Position numbers and translations under genes: made by a program. From Chimonanthus salicifolius (lineage: Eukaryota > Streptophyta > Magnoliopsida > Laurales > Calycanthaceae): DNA of 64,000 bases. The notes under the pieces are model-generated. The model did not search any database, was not told the DNA's origin, and was given only the letters and a program-made list of their open reading frames with translations. The stretch is from positions 52,744,769-52,808,768 of the forward strand of contig CM023538.1 of assembly GCA_013350335.1 (NCBI GenBank), read 5' to 3'. Shown here one piece after another: positions 34,187 through 48,200 of the stretch. Numbering within the stretch: the first letter of the stretch is position 1; each line of letters opens with the position of its first letter.

Positions 34187-34903
34187 TATTAAAGGAAATT
34201 CATCACCCGGTTGACTTTCTATATTTTCTGTATCTCATTTGTTAGTTTCTGAAATCTCAGAATTGTAATTTGGCTATTGATTTATTCTTTCCTCTTTAAG
34301 AGGCTTGTATTCTTCTATAAATATTTTTTTCAATGAGAGAGGCTCAAGCCATTTTTCTCAATTCTACATGGTATAGAGGTAGATGGTCTATCGGGTTCCT
34401 CAAAATCCCCAAACCCTTCCCTCCTTTTTCTCTCTCTCAACTCCCTCTCTTTTATTTGCCATTGTAGTGTTGCCACAAATCCTCTCTGATTCTCATATCA
34501 AAATCTTCCGACGACAACACTCTTCAGATCTGCCCTGTAGCTTGAAAACTAGATAATCGCCTCTACCTCCATCGTCAAGATCCGCATCTAATTTTGACTT
34601 CCTTTGTCACTGGTTCACCTGTTCTCACCCTCAACAGAACCCCCTAAAATATGCTGCCCAGATCTCTGCTGTCTATTTGCCCACCTCTACACACAATCCG
34701 TGAACACACCAACTACCTTCTTAGTTCATGAGTCAACCTCACACATCTTTCTAGAGGTTGTTAAATGCATCATTCGCTATCTTAAAGGTTCCATTGGTCT
34801 TGGCCTTCTTATTGTGTGTGCGACACAACTCTTACGCCTCGTTGCCTACTTTGATGTTGATTAGGTTGGTTGTCCTGATAGTTGTCGCTCCACCACTGGT
34901 TAT

Positions 34904-37900
34904 TGTAATACCTTGCCCCAGATTAGGCGTGTTTTAGCTTAATAATTCTTGTTTAACCTGTTAATCTCGGAGATTACGGTTAGGGCTTTGAGGAAAGCCC
35001 AGGTGTGGCCCAATCCGAGCTCATGAACTCAGTGATCCAGCTCGTTCAGCTGGAGGGGTATTTTGGTAATTTACCGCTTGTTGTGTTTCTTTTATAAATT
35101 ATGTTATTATGTGATTATAATTGGTTGATAATGTTCTCCTTAATAAAGGATTTACATTTCTGATTTTAAAATGAATTTATGTTCAGAAAATAGTATTTAA
35201 AATTCGCCCGTCAAAACCCCGAAAGGGAGTATTAATTATTTTAAAGAGTTTTGGAAATGAAATAAATTTTGAAACTAGTATTTTGTAGTAGACCATTTTA
35301 AGTGTGGTCTAGTTATTTCATTTCACCCCAAAATGAGATCTCTAAATTGGTTATTTTAACATTTGTTTATTTAAGTAAATATTGGTAAATTATGATTTTT
35401 ATTTAAATAAATATTTTTTAGTGAGAGTTAAATTCCAAAATTTTTATGGAGACCAAGGTTTTCAAAACCCAACTTATCTGTACGGTTGGATTAAGGTTTT
35501 GAGTTTTTAAAATCATGCTTTTAGTTTTAAAATCGGGTTTTATCAAATAAAGGACTAATCTGCAAAACCCAAAACTGTTGAGGGCTGATCTACAACCAAA
35601 CAAAAAACTTACTGGTATTGTAGAGCTGCGCCTGCATGCAGCTGCATGCAGTGGCTGTCCGACCCCGTTTTCCGGCTAATTCTCTATAAAACCAGCCTTA
35701 GTTCAGATGGTTTGACTCCCAGCAAAATCTGCATCTTCTCTTCTCTCTTCTCTGTTTTGCTCTCAGAAAAAAAAAAACCAGAAACCCAACCTCTGTTACC
35801 AGTTTCAGTAACCGTAGCTTAAGAAGGAGGAGATTTTCAAAAATCCGGATTTCCAAAGCAGGAACCCAAGTGAAGGTATCCTTTGCATTCCTTTTCAAAT
35901 TTCAATTTGTTTAGAATCAAATAAAACCAAATTTGATCCTGTTTTCAGTGAGAAAAACCAGTTTAAAGTTTTAAGGAAAACCATGGGTTTCATGTACCCG
36001 TGAGGATTTGACTTTAAAATCGGTTGGCCTAGTGAGTTTTTGAGCTCCAAACCTCTCCCTATGGAAAGAGGACTCCCAGATGAGTCCATCAGACCGGCTA
36101 TCTGTGGAAAACGAATCCTGGAAACCCTCTGTTTCCCGATCCGTAATTCACTGTGCTTCTGCCGTCACTGTCTGCTGGTGCAGACAATGGAGGAAGACGA
36201 CTCTCGGAGGTCCGAGAGCCGATCTTCGGACGGTCCGAGAGCTGACCCTTGGACGTTCCGAACTTCACCCGAAGCCTAGATATGCCCGAGGCAAGCCAGA
36301 CCCCTTCGGACGAAACAAGCTGAGCTCGGAAGGACTAAACCCACTCGGACGTTCCGAACCCAGAGTTCGGATGTTCAGAAGACCCAGACCCACCGAGACT
36401 TACTTTCCTCTGTTTTTCAGTTCGGAAGGACTTCGGATGACTCGAGACCCGATCTTCGGACGATCCGAAGTCAGACCCATGTTCCGAGGTCAGTGACTAG
36501 ATTATGTGTCTTTCGGATGATCCGAAGCCACTGTACCTGGTTCCGAGGCATGTTCTAAGGGACCCAGTATTTTAGTGTTAAAATGTTGTTGATGGCTCTT
36601 GTTTGATGTATTAATGTGATTAATGATGTGTTATGTTGATTAATACCCCTTGTTAATTAAAAATATACTAACCCCTTTTCTCTTATTACTTATAGTGTAA
36701 ATACTATTGTATTCGCTTCCAGGCCGACTCTATTGGTCGGGCACTGAGCGATTCGCTTTCAGGTCGACGCTATATAGTCGGGCACTGGGTGACCTCGAGG
36801 CCTAACTCAAAATGTCAGATCTGGTCCTATCCAGAAGACAACCGAGAAGTGACCCGAGGATCTAGACCTAACTCAATAAGTCAATCTGGTCAATGCCCAG
36901 AAGACAATATGAGTTTTGGACTGAGCCCCTTTTTATCTATTATTATATTGTGGATTATCATAATTTAAAAAGGATAGAAACCAAGTAGGAGACTCAATTC
37001 CATGAGCCCTAGATATTTTTGGGAAAACGTATGATTTCCAAATACTGCTTGTGCGTATGTATTTGTTATGTATATTGATTGTGCACTTGTGTGTTGTTTG
37101 AACAGAGACAGCGTAAACCGCACATCACGGTGAGGGAACTTAACTCTGCAGGATATATAAACAGGTTTTATTATAAGATGAGTATTGAACAATGAGTGGT
37201 TTCAGATTTGATGAACCCACTCATGTGCCTAGACATGATGCATTATGGTAAGAGTGCTGATGATGATTGTGATATTATGATGTTGATCATATGAGTATGT
37301 AAGACTGCTTCCACGTACCTGGGTTATTGAACCAATATCAGCCATATGGGAGATGGTTTATGTCTACTGGACCATGGGCGGACCATGATGTCGTCAGTTG
37401 CTGACTTGAGGGTGTCAGTATCGGCTAAGTCAGAGCCGGAGATGTACTTGCAAGGATGTATTTTGACCGTGTCGGGACTTAATACTTGTCTCAGCGTAGT
37501 CTGCAAGCGTTACGTTGGATGATAGCAGTAATTGATGATGTTGATGCATTACATGAGATTATGCTTATTGTTATCAAGCATGTGATATTGAACTGTTGCT
37601 AACCTGTTATTTTACTTAAACTGCATTGTTATATTTCCTTTACTGGGTTAGTTAGCTCACACCACTCACCTTTCAGGGGATGAACCCGAGGAGGATGACC
37701 CTCTTTATCAGGCTTCGGGTGGATAAGCTGCGACGATGGTTTGGGATTCCCCTTGAGGGGAATACCCTGATTTGTGCTTTCTGGTTCTTGGAACCTCTTG
37801 CCTTTGTAAAGTATCGGATGTGGTACTTATTTTATGTAAACTTTATATATTGAGACTACGACGTTGCTGTAGTCATTTTGTTGTGACCTTGAATGATGAA

Positions 37901-38130
37901 TCAATAGATGGATTTTGTTTGATCATGTTATGTGTTGACGTTATTGTTATGTCTATTTTTATGGGGTAGACTTATGGTATGTGTTTGAGTCCACATGTTG
38001 GGATCATGTGTGACCTTTGGGCCTAACCGTTGATCCGGCCCAGTTAGAGCACTCGTGTTAGTTTATCTTTAAAAAAAAAAAAAAAAATTCAGTCGCGTTC
38101 CGGGCCCACCTTTCGGGTCGGGGCGTGACA
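34904..38130 (+). mobile_element. Solo LTR of a Gypsy (chromovirus-type) family, 3227 bp
   Basis: Begins TGTAATACCTTGCCCCAG and ends GGGGCGTGACA. It is flanked by the perfect 5-bp duplication GTTAT (34899-34903, 38131-38135), and unit 1 shows the empty site at 16979. It aligns with the 3' LTR at 54215-57049 over nearly its whole length. The length difference of about 390 bp is largely explained by a palindrome-rich module at 36190-36560 missing from that LTR. Solo LTRs arise by recombination between the two LTRs of a full element. Confidence 0.93.
36190..36560 (+). repeat. Cluster of TCGGACGNTCCGA palindromes within the solo LTR
   Basis: At least six near-palindromes occur in 370 bp: TCGGAGGTCCGA, TCGGACGGTCCGA, TGGACGTTCCGAA, TCGGACGTTCCGAA, TTCGGACGATCCGAA and TTCGGATGATCCGAA, plus half sites (TTCGGA, TCCGAG). 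Overall base composition is much more GC-rich than the surrounding LTR. The homologous point in the other LTR (about 55440-55475) lacks it. Confidence 0.75.
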
Positions 38131-39292
38131 GTTATTGCATCTTCCTAGATCTCGATTTAATTTCATGGTGTGCAAAGAAACAACCAACAGTATATTGGTC
38201 CAGTGCCGAAGCTGAATATCGGGCCCTTGCCTATACCAGTGTAGATATTGTATGGATACAAAACTTTTTACGAGAGCTTGGCTTTCTCCTTAGTTATCTA
38301 TCACTCTTTTTTTGTGATAATCTCAGTGCAACATATATGGCCGCGAATCCTATCTTCCATGCTCGGACTAAACATATTGAGCTTGATTATCATTTCACTC
38401 GCGAACGTTTCATTGTTGGTTTTCATCAAATTCAGTTTGTATCTTCCATGGATCAACTTCTTGATATCTTCACTAAAAGACTCCCAAAGCAATGCTTTTC
38501 GCCTTGCTCAGTTACATACTCGTCATCTTACAACCGCCGAGTTTACAGGAGAGTATTGAAGGAAACTCATCACCCGATTGACTTTCCATATTTTCTGTAT
38601 CTCTTTATTTGTTAGTTTTTCAAATCTCGAGATTGTAATTTGGCTATTGATTTACTCTTTCCTTTTTAAGAGGCTTATGTTCTTTTAAAAATACTGTTTT
38701 CAATAAGAGAGTTCCAAGCCATTTTAGTCAATTCTACATACACCAAGACATTTTATCCAGTAGAAAGACAGGTTAGGAAATGAGAAAGTGCTAGAAACCC
38801 TCATGGGCTTGAAGTCTTTCTTGGATACTTGGTAGAAGCATTGAATTGAGACATGGGAAATGAGAATTCTGAATGCCAACATCACGATTTCCTTTCCACT
38901 CTGTAAGGGGTCCGTTTCATGCAATGGAAGAGAAGTTCGTTGTTAGAAACATAGAACTACTCTCCATTCATATAACAATAAATAAGACACTAGTCTTCTG
39001 TTCTTTGTTGTCCTTCCATACAAAATTTCAAGTACAATTAAGGCAAGAGCTTGTAAGAGCAGTACAACTGTAGAAGGCTCTGGGTTATGATCTTGAAGTT
39101 GCAAGTTTGAATCAGTATCCATATTATTAAGGCTGCATGTCTAGATTATTACTGATCTTGAAAAAAATTAAAGGAAAAGGCTAAAACAAGACAAGTAAGA
39201 GTAGAGGAGATTCACTACTTAAGACTTGAAATTGGCAGGAAAGCTTGGAGGTAGAGAACTAGAGAAACAACCATCAATGTACTTTCGCTACA

Positions 39293-42200
39293 TTATTCTT
39301 CTTGGTTTCCATTGGCATTTGCAACAGAGAGAGCAAGGAATTTCTTTAGGCACCTGTTGTAGATATGAGGATGCTCGATATGGGCCAGGTGACCTGCTTC
39401 CTTTATGGTTTGCAACTTGGCTTTAGCTCCCAATTGCCTGTATTTTGCACAAGATTTTTGCAACATATTATCCCATCCTCTCTAGATTATACTTCAATGT
39501 AATACAAGGGTACGTTTGTTATTTTACTATTGAAAAGAAATTAAGACTCCGACCAAAAGGGGTTGGAGTGATGGCTTCAGGAAGCGAGAGTTTTGAGTTT
39601 AATCCTCATTCCACTACAAAAGGCCACTCCCGATAGAGATATCTGATGTGTGTGTGAATAGGGAAGCTTGCATGTGCTCCAAAAATTAGTCGGATGCTCT
39701 AAGAGTGCAAATGAATTGTGAACTTCCAAATGAAAATGGTTCTTCATGCTTAACAAGATACAAGTGGCAAGTGATGGGCATGCGGAACAAAGTTTATTAT
39801 TAGTAGGCATCATATAAGTGGATAAACATTAAAATTTCAACAAAGTTTTCTTAAAATTTATCTTTTATTATTTTTTAGTAGTTTTAGAATGCATCCAGTC
39901 TATTTTTGTGCTTCTAGATGATGTCCATATTTTGTATATGATATGGTGTCAAAGATGATATGAAATTAGGTTAAGACTATAATTCATACTTGATTTTTAA
40001 TTGCATAGATTATTAATAAGGACTTTTCTAGTTTTGAATGGTATAAATATTAATTAAAAGCATATTGGTGAGATAGAGTTTTTTTCATTAATTGAATTGT
40101 CAGTTTTGCAAAAAATTGAGGAGATTGTAAGCTGCTTACTCTAGAAATATATTAGCTTATAGATATTTTATCAATTGATAGATATCGGTTTTAAGTCTGC
40201 CAATAGGTATCGGTCGATATGTATTGTTATAGTTTTAAGAGAACTGTAATAGCTGTATTGACTATTTTATTAGTCAATACTGTGTAGCAATTGCTGATAC
40301 TTTTAAAAAAAAAAAAAAAAAAATTTGAACTGCTTTTCAATTTAAATCGTGGACAGAGGCCCTAAGTTTGCTATGAGAAGGCTTAAGGACTTTCCTTTTT
40401 TTTCCTTTTCTAAATGTGAAACATATAAAGGTGACTGAAGTGGATATAAAAATAGTTGATTTTGTTTGAACGGTGAAAATTTTCATTAATAGAACAAAGA
40501 TACAAATGGAAGAATACAAAGATGAGGCCTAAGAGATATAGGCCTCAAAAGAACAAAAAACTTACACCCCATGAACCCAACATTAAAATACACACCCATG
40601 TAAATTATCCACCAGGAAGATGAAAAGTGCCCCTGGTCGTTCCATCAACGCCATTTTTTGCAAAAAAATCTGCCACCCTATTAGCAGAGTGGCTAACGGG
40701 GGAGAATGAAACCTCCATTCTTGCTACCAACCCCTTAATTTCCCTCATCAAAGTAGTAAGCCTCCATGACAGACGTTTCTCCCCTTTGGCCCATTTAATA
40801 GCGTTGGAAGAGTCACTCTCAATAACTAATTTAACTCTACATAACTTAGACCCTAAGATTACGGCTCTCTGTACACCAAGAAGTTCCACCTCATTAGATT
40901 CCTTTGACCCCACAGATTCTAAAAAAAAACAATGCTTATGGCACCTAAATGATCCCTAAGTACACCTCTGATCCCAGCCGGACCCGGTTTACCTCTCAAA
41001 GCACCATCAACATTAAACTTGAAGACGCCACAAGCTGGAGGAGACCACATGGCTCGCACCCTCTTACTTCTCGGATGATTCATCGAGCAATCCTCCCATG
41101 CTTGGAACAAGTCGTTGGTTTTAAAATCCCTGAATTCCTTATTAGCACAAAGCCAACAACACAATCTCCACTTAGCATTGTGAAAGATACCATTAAAATC
41201 CGAATTAATCCCTTCAAAGACCATTAAATTCCTCTTCTTCCAAATTGACTACAAAACCACGGAAGGGATCAAGTTCTAAACAATTTTTTACCTACTTCTC
41301 AATCCAGATAGGAACCAATACTCCATAACCCCCTCCCACGATCTAGGACAAACCCACGATACACCCAAAAGCTCAAAGAAGTAACTCCAAAGTCTCCAAG
41401 TCACTGGACAAGTAACTATAAGGTGATCGATAGATTCCTCCTCCATCTCACAAAGTGGGCATTTAGCAATCTTAATAAGTTATTAGCAATAAAGAGTTTA
41501 TAATGCTACAAATAAGAATAAACATATGAACAAAATCAGAGATTTTGTTGTAATTACAAATTTTTTTTTATTAAAGTCTTCTAATTGCATCATGAATTCA
41601 CAGAGTTAGTCCACTAAAGGATCTCTTCTGCACAAATGTTTTTTTCTCTTTTGCTATTGGACATCACAAATAAATAAATAAATAAAGGTTGAGTAACTTA
41701 CTTTTGCATGTTCTTTACAAACTCAAGTTCGACCAGCTCGTCATTCTCACCCCAAATGAGAAGTATTGGCTGCAAAACCAAAGATTTTCACTTCTTAGGA
41801 TCTAAATCTAGACGTTTGAAATCCACACTTGGTTCTTCCTTGTTATATGTTTTATTCTTTATTTCTAATTATATTTACACATTCATTTCATTATTTTGAA
41901 CTATTATCATATTTCACATCTCTAATAATTTTTCTTATTTTTACTATTATTTCTCTAAGACGCGAGTCAATTTTCTTAGAATAATCATTTCCTATTAATT
42001 AACTACATCAAATTTATGTCAGAAAATTACTCAAAATTATTTTCCATTTTTCTAAACTTTTTGGGTTTTTTTTTCAATTTTTTTTGAAATATATTAAATT
42101 CTCGATTTCATAGCTTAAACACTCCATTTTTATGTGTAAATTGTTGTTAAATAATACAATTACATGCAGGGGTGAAAATTCGCCCAGGTCGAGATATCTC

Positions 42201-45200
42201 TCCTCTTTTGTGTTTTTTTTTTTTAAATATCGGTATTTTTATTTTATTTTATTTTTTCTGAATTTAAAAATAAATAAAAAATCCAAAAGGCAACTGTTTT
42301 TTTTTAAAAAAAAATTGAAAATGAAAATATCGGCCAATATCAGCCGATATTTTGAATATCGGCCGATATCTGGTTCGGTATCGGCCGAGATATCAACTTG
42401 GGCCCATCATCGTTTTGATTTTTTTTTTTATAAAAAGACTGATATGATGAATATCGGCCAATATCAGACCGATATATATCTCTGATATATCGGTCATATC
42501 GACCGAGAACTACTGTGTACGGCCGATACAATACGTATCGGCCGATATGATAAAGCACTGAAAACCCATATCATATCGGCCGATACGATATCTTGACTCC
42601 TGATTATATGAAAATAAAGTGCAATTTTTTCAATTTTTTTTTAAATTGACTGAAGAGAAAGAATGCGTATTGACGATATTATCAGAATTTCAATATTTTA
42701 ATCTCTGGGTCCAATATTTATATAAGTAATCTCAAGAATAAGATTTTGCACCTGTAATAATTGTGTGGTGAAAACATCATCTTTGATGTCAATCATAGCT
42801 GCTAGCAGTTCAGCTCTCTCCTTTCTGTGTGAAAACACCACCTACTGGGAAAATGGGAATTGGGGTTAGCTAAGAACGGGTATTAAGAAGATGGTCAGCT
42901 GCACACTCACGTGTCACATTTAAGTATAATGTATATTAAAAGAGGTTATAATGAAATTGTTGAAAAAATATTCATTTAAGTACAATTCAATTATTTTAAA
43001 TCGTATAAGTTGTTGCTGAAAAGTGACGTGTTGTTGCATCCTTGCATCTTTATCATGTTGTGGTTCTTCATTGACTTCTTCCAACACAACATCTTTAAGA
43101 TCAACTCCATCCTTAAGATTGCGTCTTGTATTTTTTCCTGCCATTGACGTATGAGAAAGTGTACTAGTCGCTCTTTCAAAATATAAAAAAAACTTGCCAA
43201 AGAAAAGGAAAAGAACACCGCTTCCAAAATAGTAACTTCCAAAATTAGGACTTCAGTCATCAAATAATTAGACCGTATCTAAAAATGCCAAACTTCTAAA
43301 GTTAGAGGTTTCAAAAATAGAAATTTCTAAATTTTGCAAGTGTCTGAAATATCAGACAGAAAATGTCTACTTTGTAAAAATAGAGTGCCCAAAATAATAG
43401 GTGCTCAAAATAATCTAAAATTCAATATACATGTAAGGTAGTGCGTTTGCCGACAGGTGTAGATCTAAGCTCTGATCACCAACTGATGAAGGGTAGGACT
43501 AGGTTTAACGCCTATCTATACCTTCAATGTAGAAATAAGTGGAACTTTGCATAATCCAACTCGAATATGATATGCACTCGAGAAACCCAAACTTAAACAA
43601 TTCCAAGTTTCTGGAAATCGCAAGGGACTGAGCAAAATAGCTCAGTGAAGAGAAACAACCGATCATCCAAGCATGTTAACAAATCTAAATAGATTATAAA
43701 TTAAACATGCATCTCATCATAACAGTGGATCGACACCCTAAAAACAACAACATGGTTTACCCCACCATCATTTTTCACAAAATGTCCAATATACCTAACA
43801 TAGGTTCACTCGGCATATATTTTCTTACTCAACCTGGTTTACACAACCCTTTCACCCAGTACATGTATTCATTAAGCATAAAATGTCATCACTAAGCAAA
43901 TAACATGTTGGCAATCACCGTAGAAACACATCTATTTAATCAATATTTTAACATTATCAACACCGCAATGTTATAAATTTACAAAGAATCTCACTTTCAA
44001 ATTACAGTTTAATAGTCACAAAACCATAACTTTCTAGGCAGTAAATCACCGAAAGTAAATAAAACTGTAAATTGCAGAAAGAAAATAAAGCAGTAACGTG
44101 CTGAAAGTAAATAAGGAGTAAAATTTTCATTTTACCTTTTTTATCTTGTTTAAATATGTCCTCTACTTTTGAACGATCGGTGTCCAAAGTCCATAAATCA
44201 TGATCGGTGTATATCACACGCTGGTCCAAAGTCCACAGTCTGAGCACTTAGCCAATTCATAGGCACTTAGCCAGTTCATAGTTCAAGCACATCGTCCATT
44301 ACACTATATTAAACACTTTATCATTCCATTTCAACATTTTGTCCAATCACATGACGCAAGGTGGAGACGGATGTCCACAGATACTCATCCAACCATCAAG
44401 CATATTTGTCACTCAGGCACATGATTGGATCTTATACTGAAGGTACATGACTGGATCCCATGGCTAGGCCTCGGCTCTCAGACACTTGTCCTTGCTTACA
44501 TTCATTATCCAAAATTGATAAATTTATGCCTTATGTATGACCAGTGTCCGATCTCGCTTTCTAATCCGATTCACGTCTTTTCCATCTCTATTAAGTCCAT
44601 GAGTCTCATCATTGCCGTCAAATTAATAGCAATCCACTTTTAAGTCTATTTACTGCAACATGTAAAAGGTGTGGTTGAATCCCCACCTTAGTAGGCGAGT
44701 TACATGAGTTTCTTGATCTGTGTGAATAAGAGAGAATCGGTCAAACTGATTCAGTTAGATAATTGATGGGTTTGAACACTGCTGATTTGACCGAAAGTTG
44801 GTCTGACCGACAACTTAGTTGGCTCGAGTGACAGAACACAGTTTTGTTGGGAGAGACTATTGGAATTGAAAAGACGAAGAATGGAGGTCTAATACTCTAC
44901 TCTTTTAACCAGGAATTTTATTCAAATTCCCTTTTTAAAGACAATGTTTAATTTTGAAATTTCAATTTAAAATCACCAGATTCGGTTTTGAACATCATTT
45001 GAAAAGTCATTTAATTTTTTATTAAATATTCTACGAATATTAGAATATCAAGTTAGAGTTCACATTTGATAATGTCGACTATTTAAAACAATAATCAATT
45101 TAATATAATTTAAAAATATAAATGAGTAAAGTCGGGCCCATCAGGTCTTAAATATAACCTTATAGGAATATATATAAGTAAGTAAATAAATAGTTAAACT

Positions 45201-48200
45201 ACTAACTAATATGGGACAAGATTTGCATCATAGAAACTTAAGAGTTAAAACAACATTTCAAATCTTAAAATAAAATATCATGATTTAGTTGATAAAATAG
45301 AAGTTAATGTTTTTTTTTTTTTGAATGGTTCATATAATACATTAATAGATAAAAAGGAAGACCAGAGGTGTAAATACAACACACGAACATGTAGTCTAGC
45401 CCACAATGGACCCGACATAAAACAGGGGAAAAAAAAAAAACCAACAACAGACAAGATTTAAAAAAAAAAAAGAAATCTGGCATCGAGACCAAGCCAAAAA
45501 TAGAAGTTAATGTTAGTGTTTAAAATAAACCAAACCAAAAATATTTTAATAATTATGAATTAAAAATTAAACCATTATAAGTCCAATTAATGAAAACCAT
45601 TAAAATCCACATAAATAATTAACTAACTACCTTAGTTAAGTAATGGTTTTATTTAAAAATATAACTACATTAATTAAAATAAAAGACATTAAAATCTTAA
45701 GTAGTAAATAAATAAAACCCTACAACTTTCCAAAACTATATCATATATAAAATTTTCAAACGAACTAGAGAATTGAACCAATTAATTTAATAGGATTATA
45801 TTTTATTCCTAAAGTTATACATACCTCTTTTAGTTCTTATTTTAAATAAAGTAACTCAAAATACGTTGATAAAATCTCCCACGTATAAAATACAACATCT
45901 AGCAACATATTTCACTTTCATTTTCAATATAAAACTTGTTTTAATACTACAAGATTTATTTCAAACCAGAAGCTATTTTAAAACTGAAATTAAAGCAAAT
46001 AAAATCAAAAAGCCATTTCAGTGCTGTAGCGTTTGTGTACACCGCTGTAGCATTCGCAAATTTTACTGTAGCAATAGCAAAACTGGGGAAAAAAACAGAG
46101 AAGGAGACGAATGGAAGAGTGACGGGTTTCTCGGGTCCATCTCTGAAATCTAACCTTGTGGGGGTTTTCAAAAATCAATTTAAAACCTTAAGGATAAAAA
46201 AAAAAATTATTTTTCCTTTCAAATGCATTGTTGCCCAAATGGAAGCCATGAAGAAAGGAAGGAAACGGTCAGAGGAGAACGAGGAGCAGAGAGAGAGAGA
46301 GAGAAAAAAGTATATGAGACTTCAACATCGGTTGGATTGTTAGATGATTTATTTTTAATTTAAAAAATCAAATAGTTAATATTATTCAATAAATCTCATT
46401 CTTGACCAGATGATAGGTCTATCCATCTATAGATAGCTTTGTCATTATCAAATACAATCTTTCATCTGACACTGTTTGAACATTTATTAGATTTGCCTTA
46501 TATAATCACTTATTATATTTTAAATTATAACTTAGAGCACTATAGAAATTAGACAATTTATAATTGTGAAGGCTCTAGAGCCTTGAAGGCGAGCCCAAAA
46601 TAGGGCCAAAAATCAGTCAGTTGGGCCAGTACCGGTCCGATCGACAACCAACAGCTGAATGGGCATGAGGATGTGGAAAAAAAACCCACATTGCCCAGAA
46701 GGATAAACTTGAAGGGGTATATAAGAGGTAGCTCACCCCTAACCCAGCACAATGAGTTTTGGGCCTGTGAGTTGAGCCAGATCAATGCAAAGCCGTGTGG
46801 GTCAGTGTGGGCCCAGAGTGGACAATAAATTGTTCTGGTCGAGTCGGGTCAGGGTTGTTACAAAAGGTATTAGAGCTCAAAGTGCAAACCCTCTGCCTGT
46901 ATGGGTCCCTTGCTCCTCCCCTAAGTCGTTGTCGAGCTGAGCCCAGGACAGTTTAAAGGCACAGGTAGCTGACTGAGTTGTAATCGAGTCAAACCTAGGA
47001 TTGCTTTGGGCCTAAGTGCGGTGGACTGAGGCCGCGGCCCAGAAGCCCAGGCAGCTGAACCGAGCCGAGGGCAGCTTTGGGCTTAAATGGGGTGGATTGT
47101 GAAGTCCCTAGTCTAGAGGCCCTAAGGGTGAGCCCAAAAGAGGGCAAAAAATCAGTGAGTTGGGCCAGTGTCGGTCCGATCGACAGGTGCAGTCGGTCCG
47201 ACCGATGGCCAACAACTAAATGGGCATGAGGATTTGGAAAAAAAAAATCCCACATGGCCTAGGAGGATAAATCTGAAGGAGTATATAAGAAGCAGCTCAC
47301 CCCTAACCCAGCACAATGCGTTTTGGGCCTGTGAGTTGAGCCAGGGCCAATGCAAAGCCGTGTGGGCCATTGTAGGCCTAGAGCAGACGGTATTATGTGG
47401 GTCAAGTTGGGTCAAGATCGTTACAATAATGTCATCAATTATTTCTCCAAAACCCAATTCAAGAATAAAGTATTAATTATAATAATTTTAATAACTTCCA
47501 CATAATTTATATGAATCTACTCATCCCATGCAGTAGCGGGTGATTGAGCATTAGAGGATTCAGAATTCTTATCCCAAAAGCCTCTCTTGAGGTGAGAGCC
47601 TCTTTTTGACTTTCAAACACTAAAAAATATATGATGATAAATGATTACATGCAGAAATTCAGACTCTAACAACATTAGGTTGGACATATTTATCATCTAT
47701 TAAATAAAATATTTTAAAATTTTTCAATGAGGAGTATGTAGTACATGAGTTTATTTTGATCAATTCTTCTAAATACTATTTCATATTATTTATTGTTTTA
47801 GATGTATGAAACAAATGAGACTTGTGATCTTATACACCTCAGTATGGTCAGAGCTATTTTTTTGAAAATCTTGATTCCTCTCTTTTTAGTAAATTTCTGA
47901 TTTCTTAAAATAGATATTTCCACCTCAAATTGTAGGTGAGACTAATCGCAACGAGCATGTGTAAATCTTCCAATCCACATACAATGATTAAGACGATGAG
48001 TAAAAATCCTATAGAGAGTGGTCTAGAGGAGTTTGAGCGTGAATAAAACTGAAGACCTGCTTTCATGAAGAGAGCTTCTTGACCGTTAGACTAACTCCAT
48101 GCCAACACTGCAACACACTCTGGATACCCATTTGAATAATTTTTGTTAGATCTTATCAGTGAAAAATATATTTTTATTAATAAATAAATCTGATAAAAAT

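Larger units (their letters stand above)
34187..38738 (+). mobile_element. Internally deleted Copia element, unit 2 copy, interrupted by a solo LTR
   Basis: Left LTR 34187-34368 and PBS-like TGGTATAGAGG, then RNase H remnants (YLKGSIGLGLL, LLRLVAYFDVD) up to 34903, then the 3.2 kb solo Gypsy LTR, then the rest (WCAKKQPTVYWSSAEAEYRA, YHFTRERFIVGFHQIQFV) and right LTR 38554-38738. Otherwise colinear with 16263-17578. Confidence 0.85.

Noticed and set aside
36080..36496. Open frame of 138 codons in a GC-rich patch
   Set aside because: It lies wholly within the solo Gypsy LTR and across the palindrome cluster. No domain is evident, and the homologous LTR lacks it.
36190..36560. CRISPR-like regular repeats
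   Set aside because: Spacing is irregular, units are short palindromes, and the context is a plant LTR.
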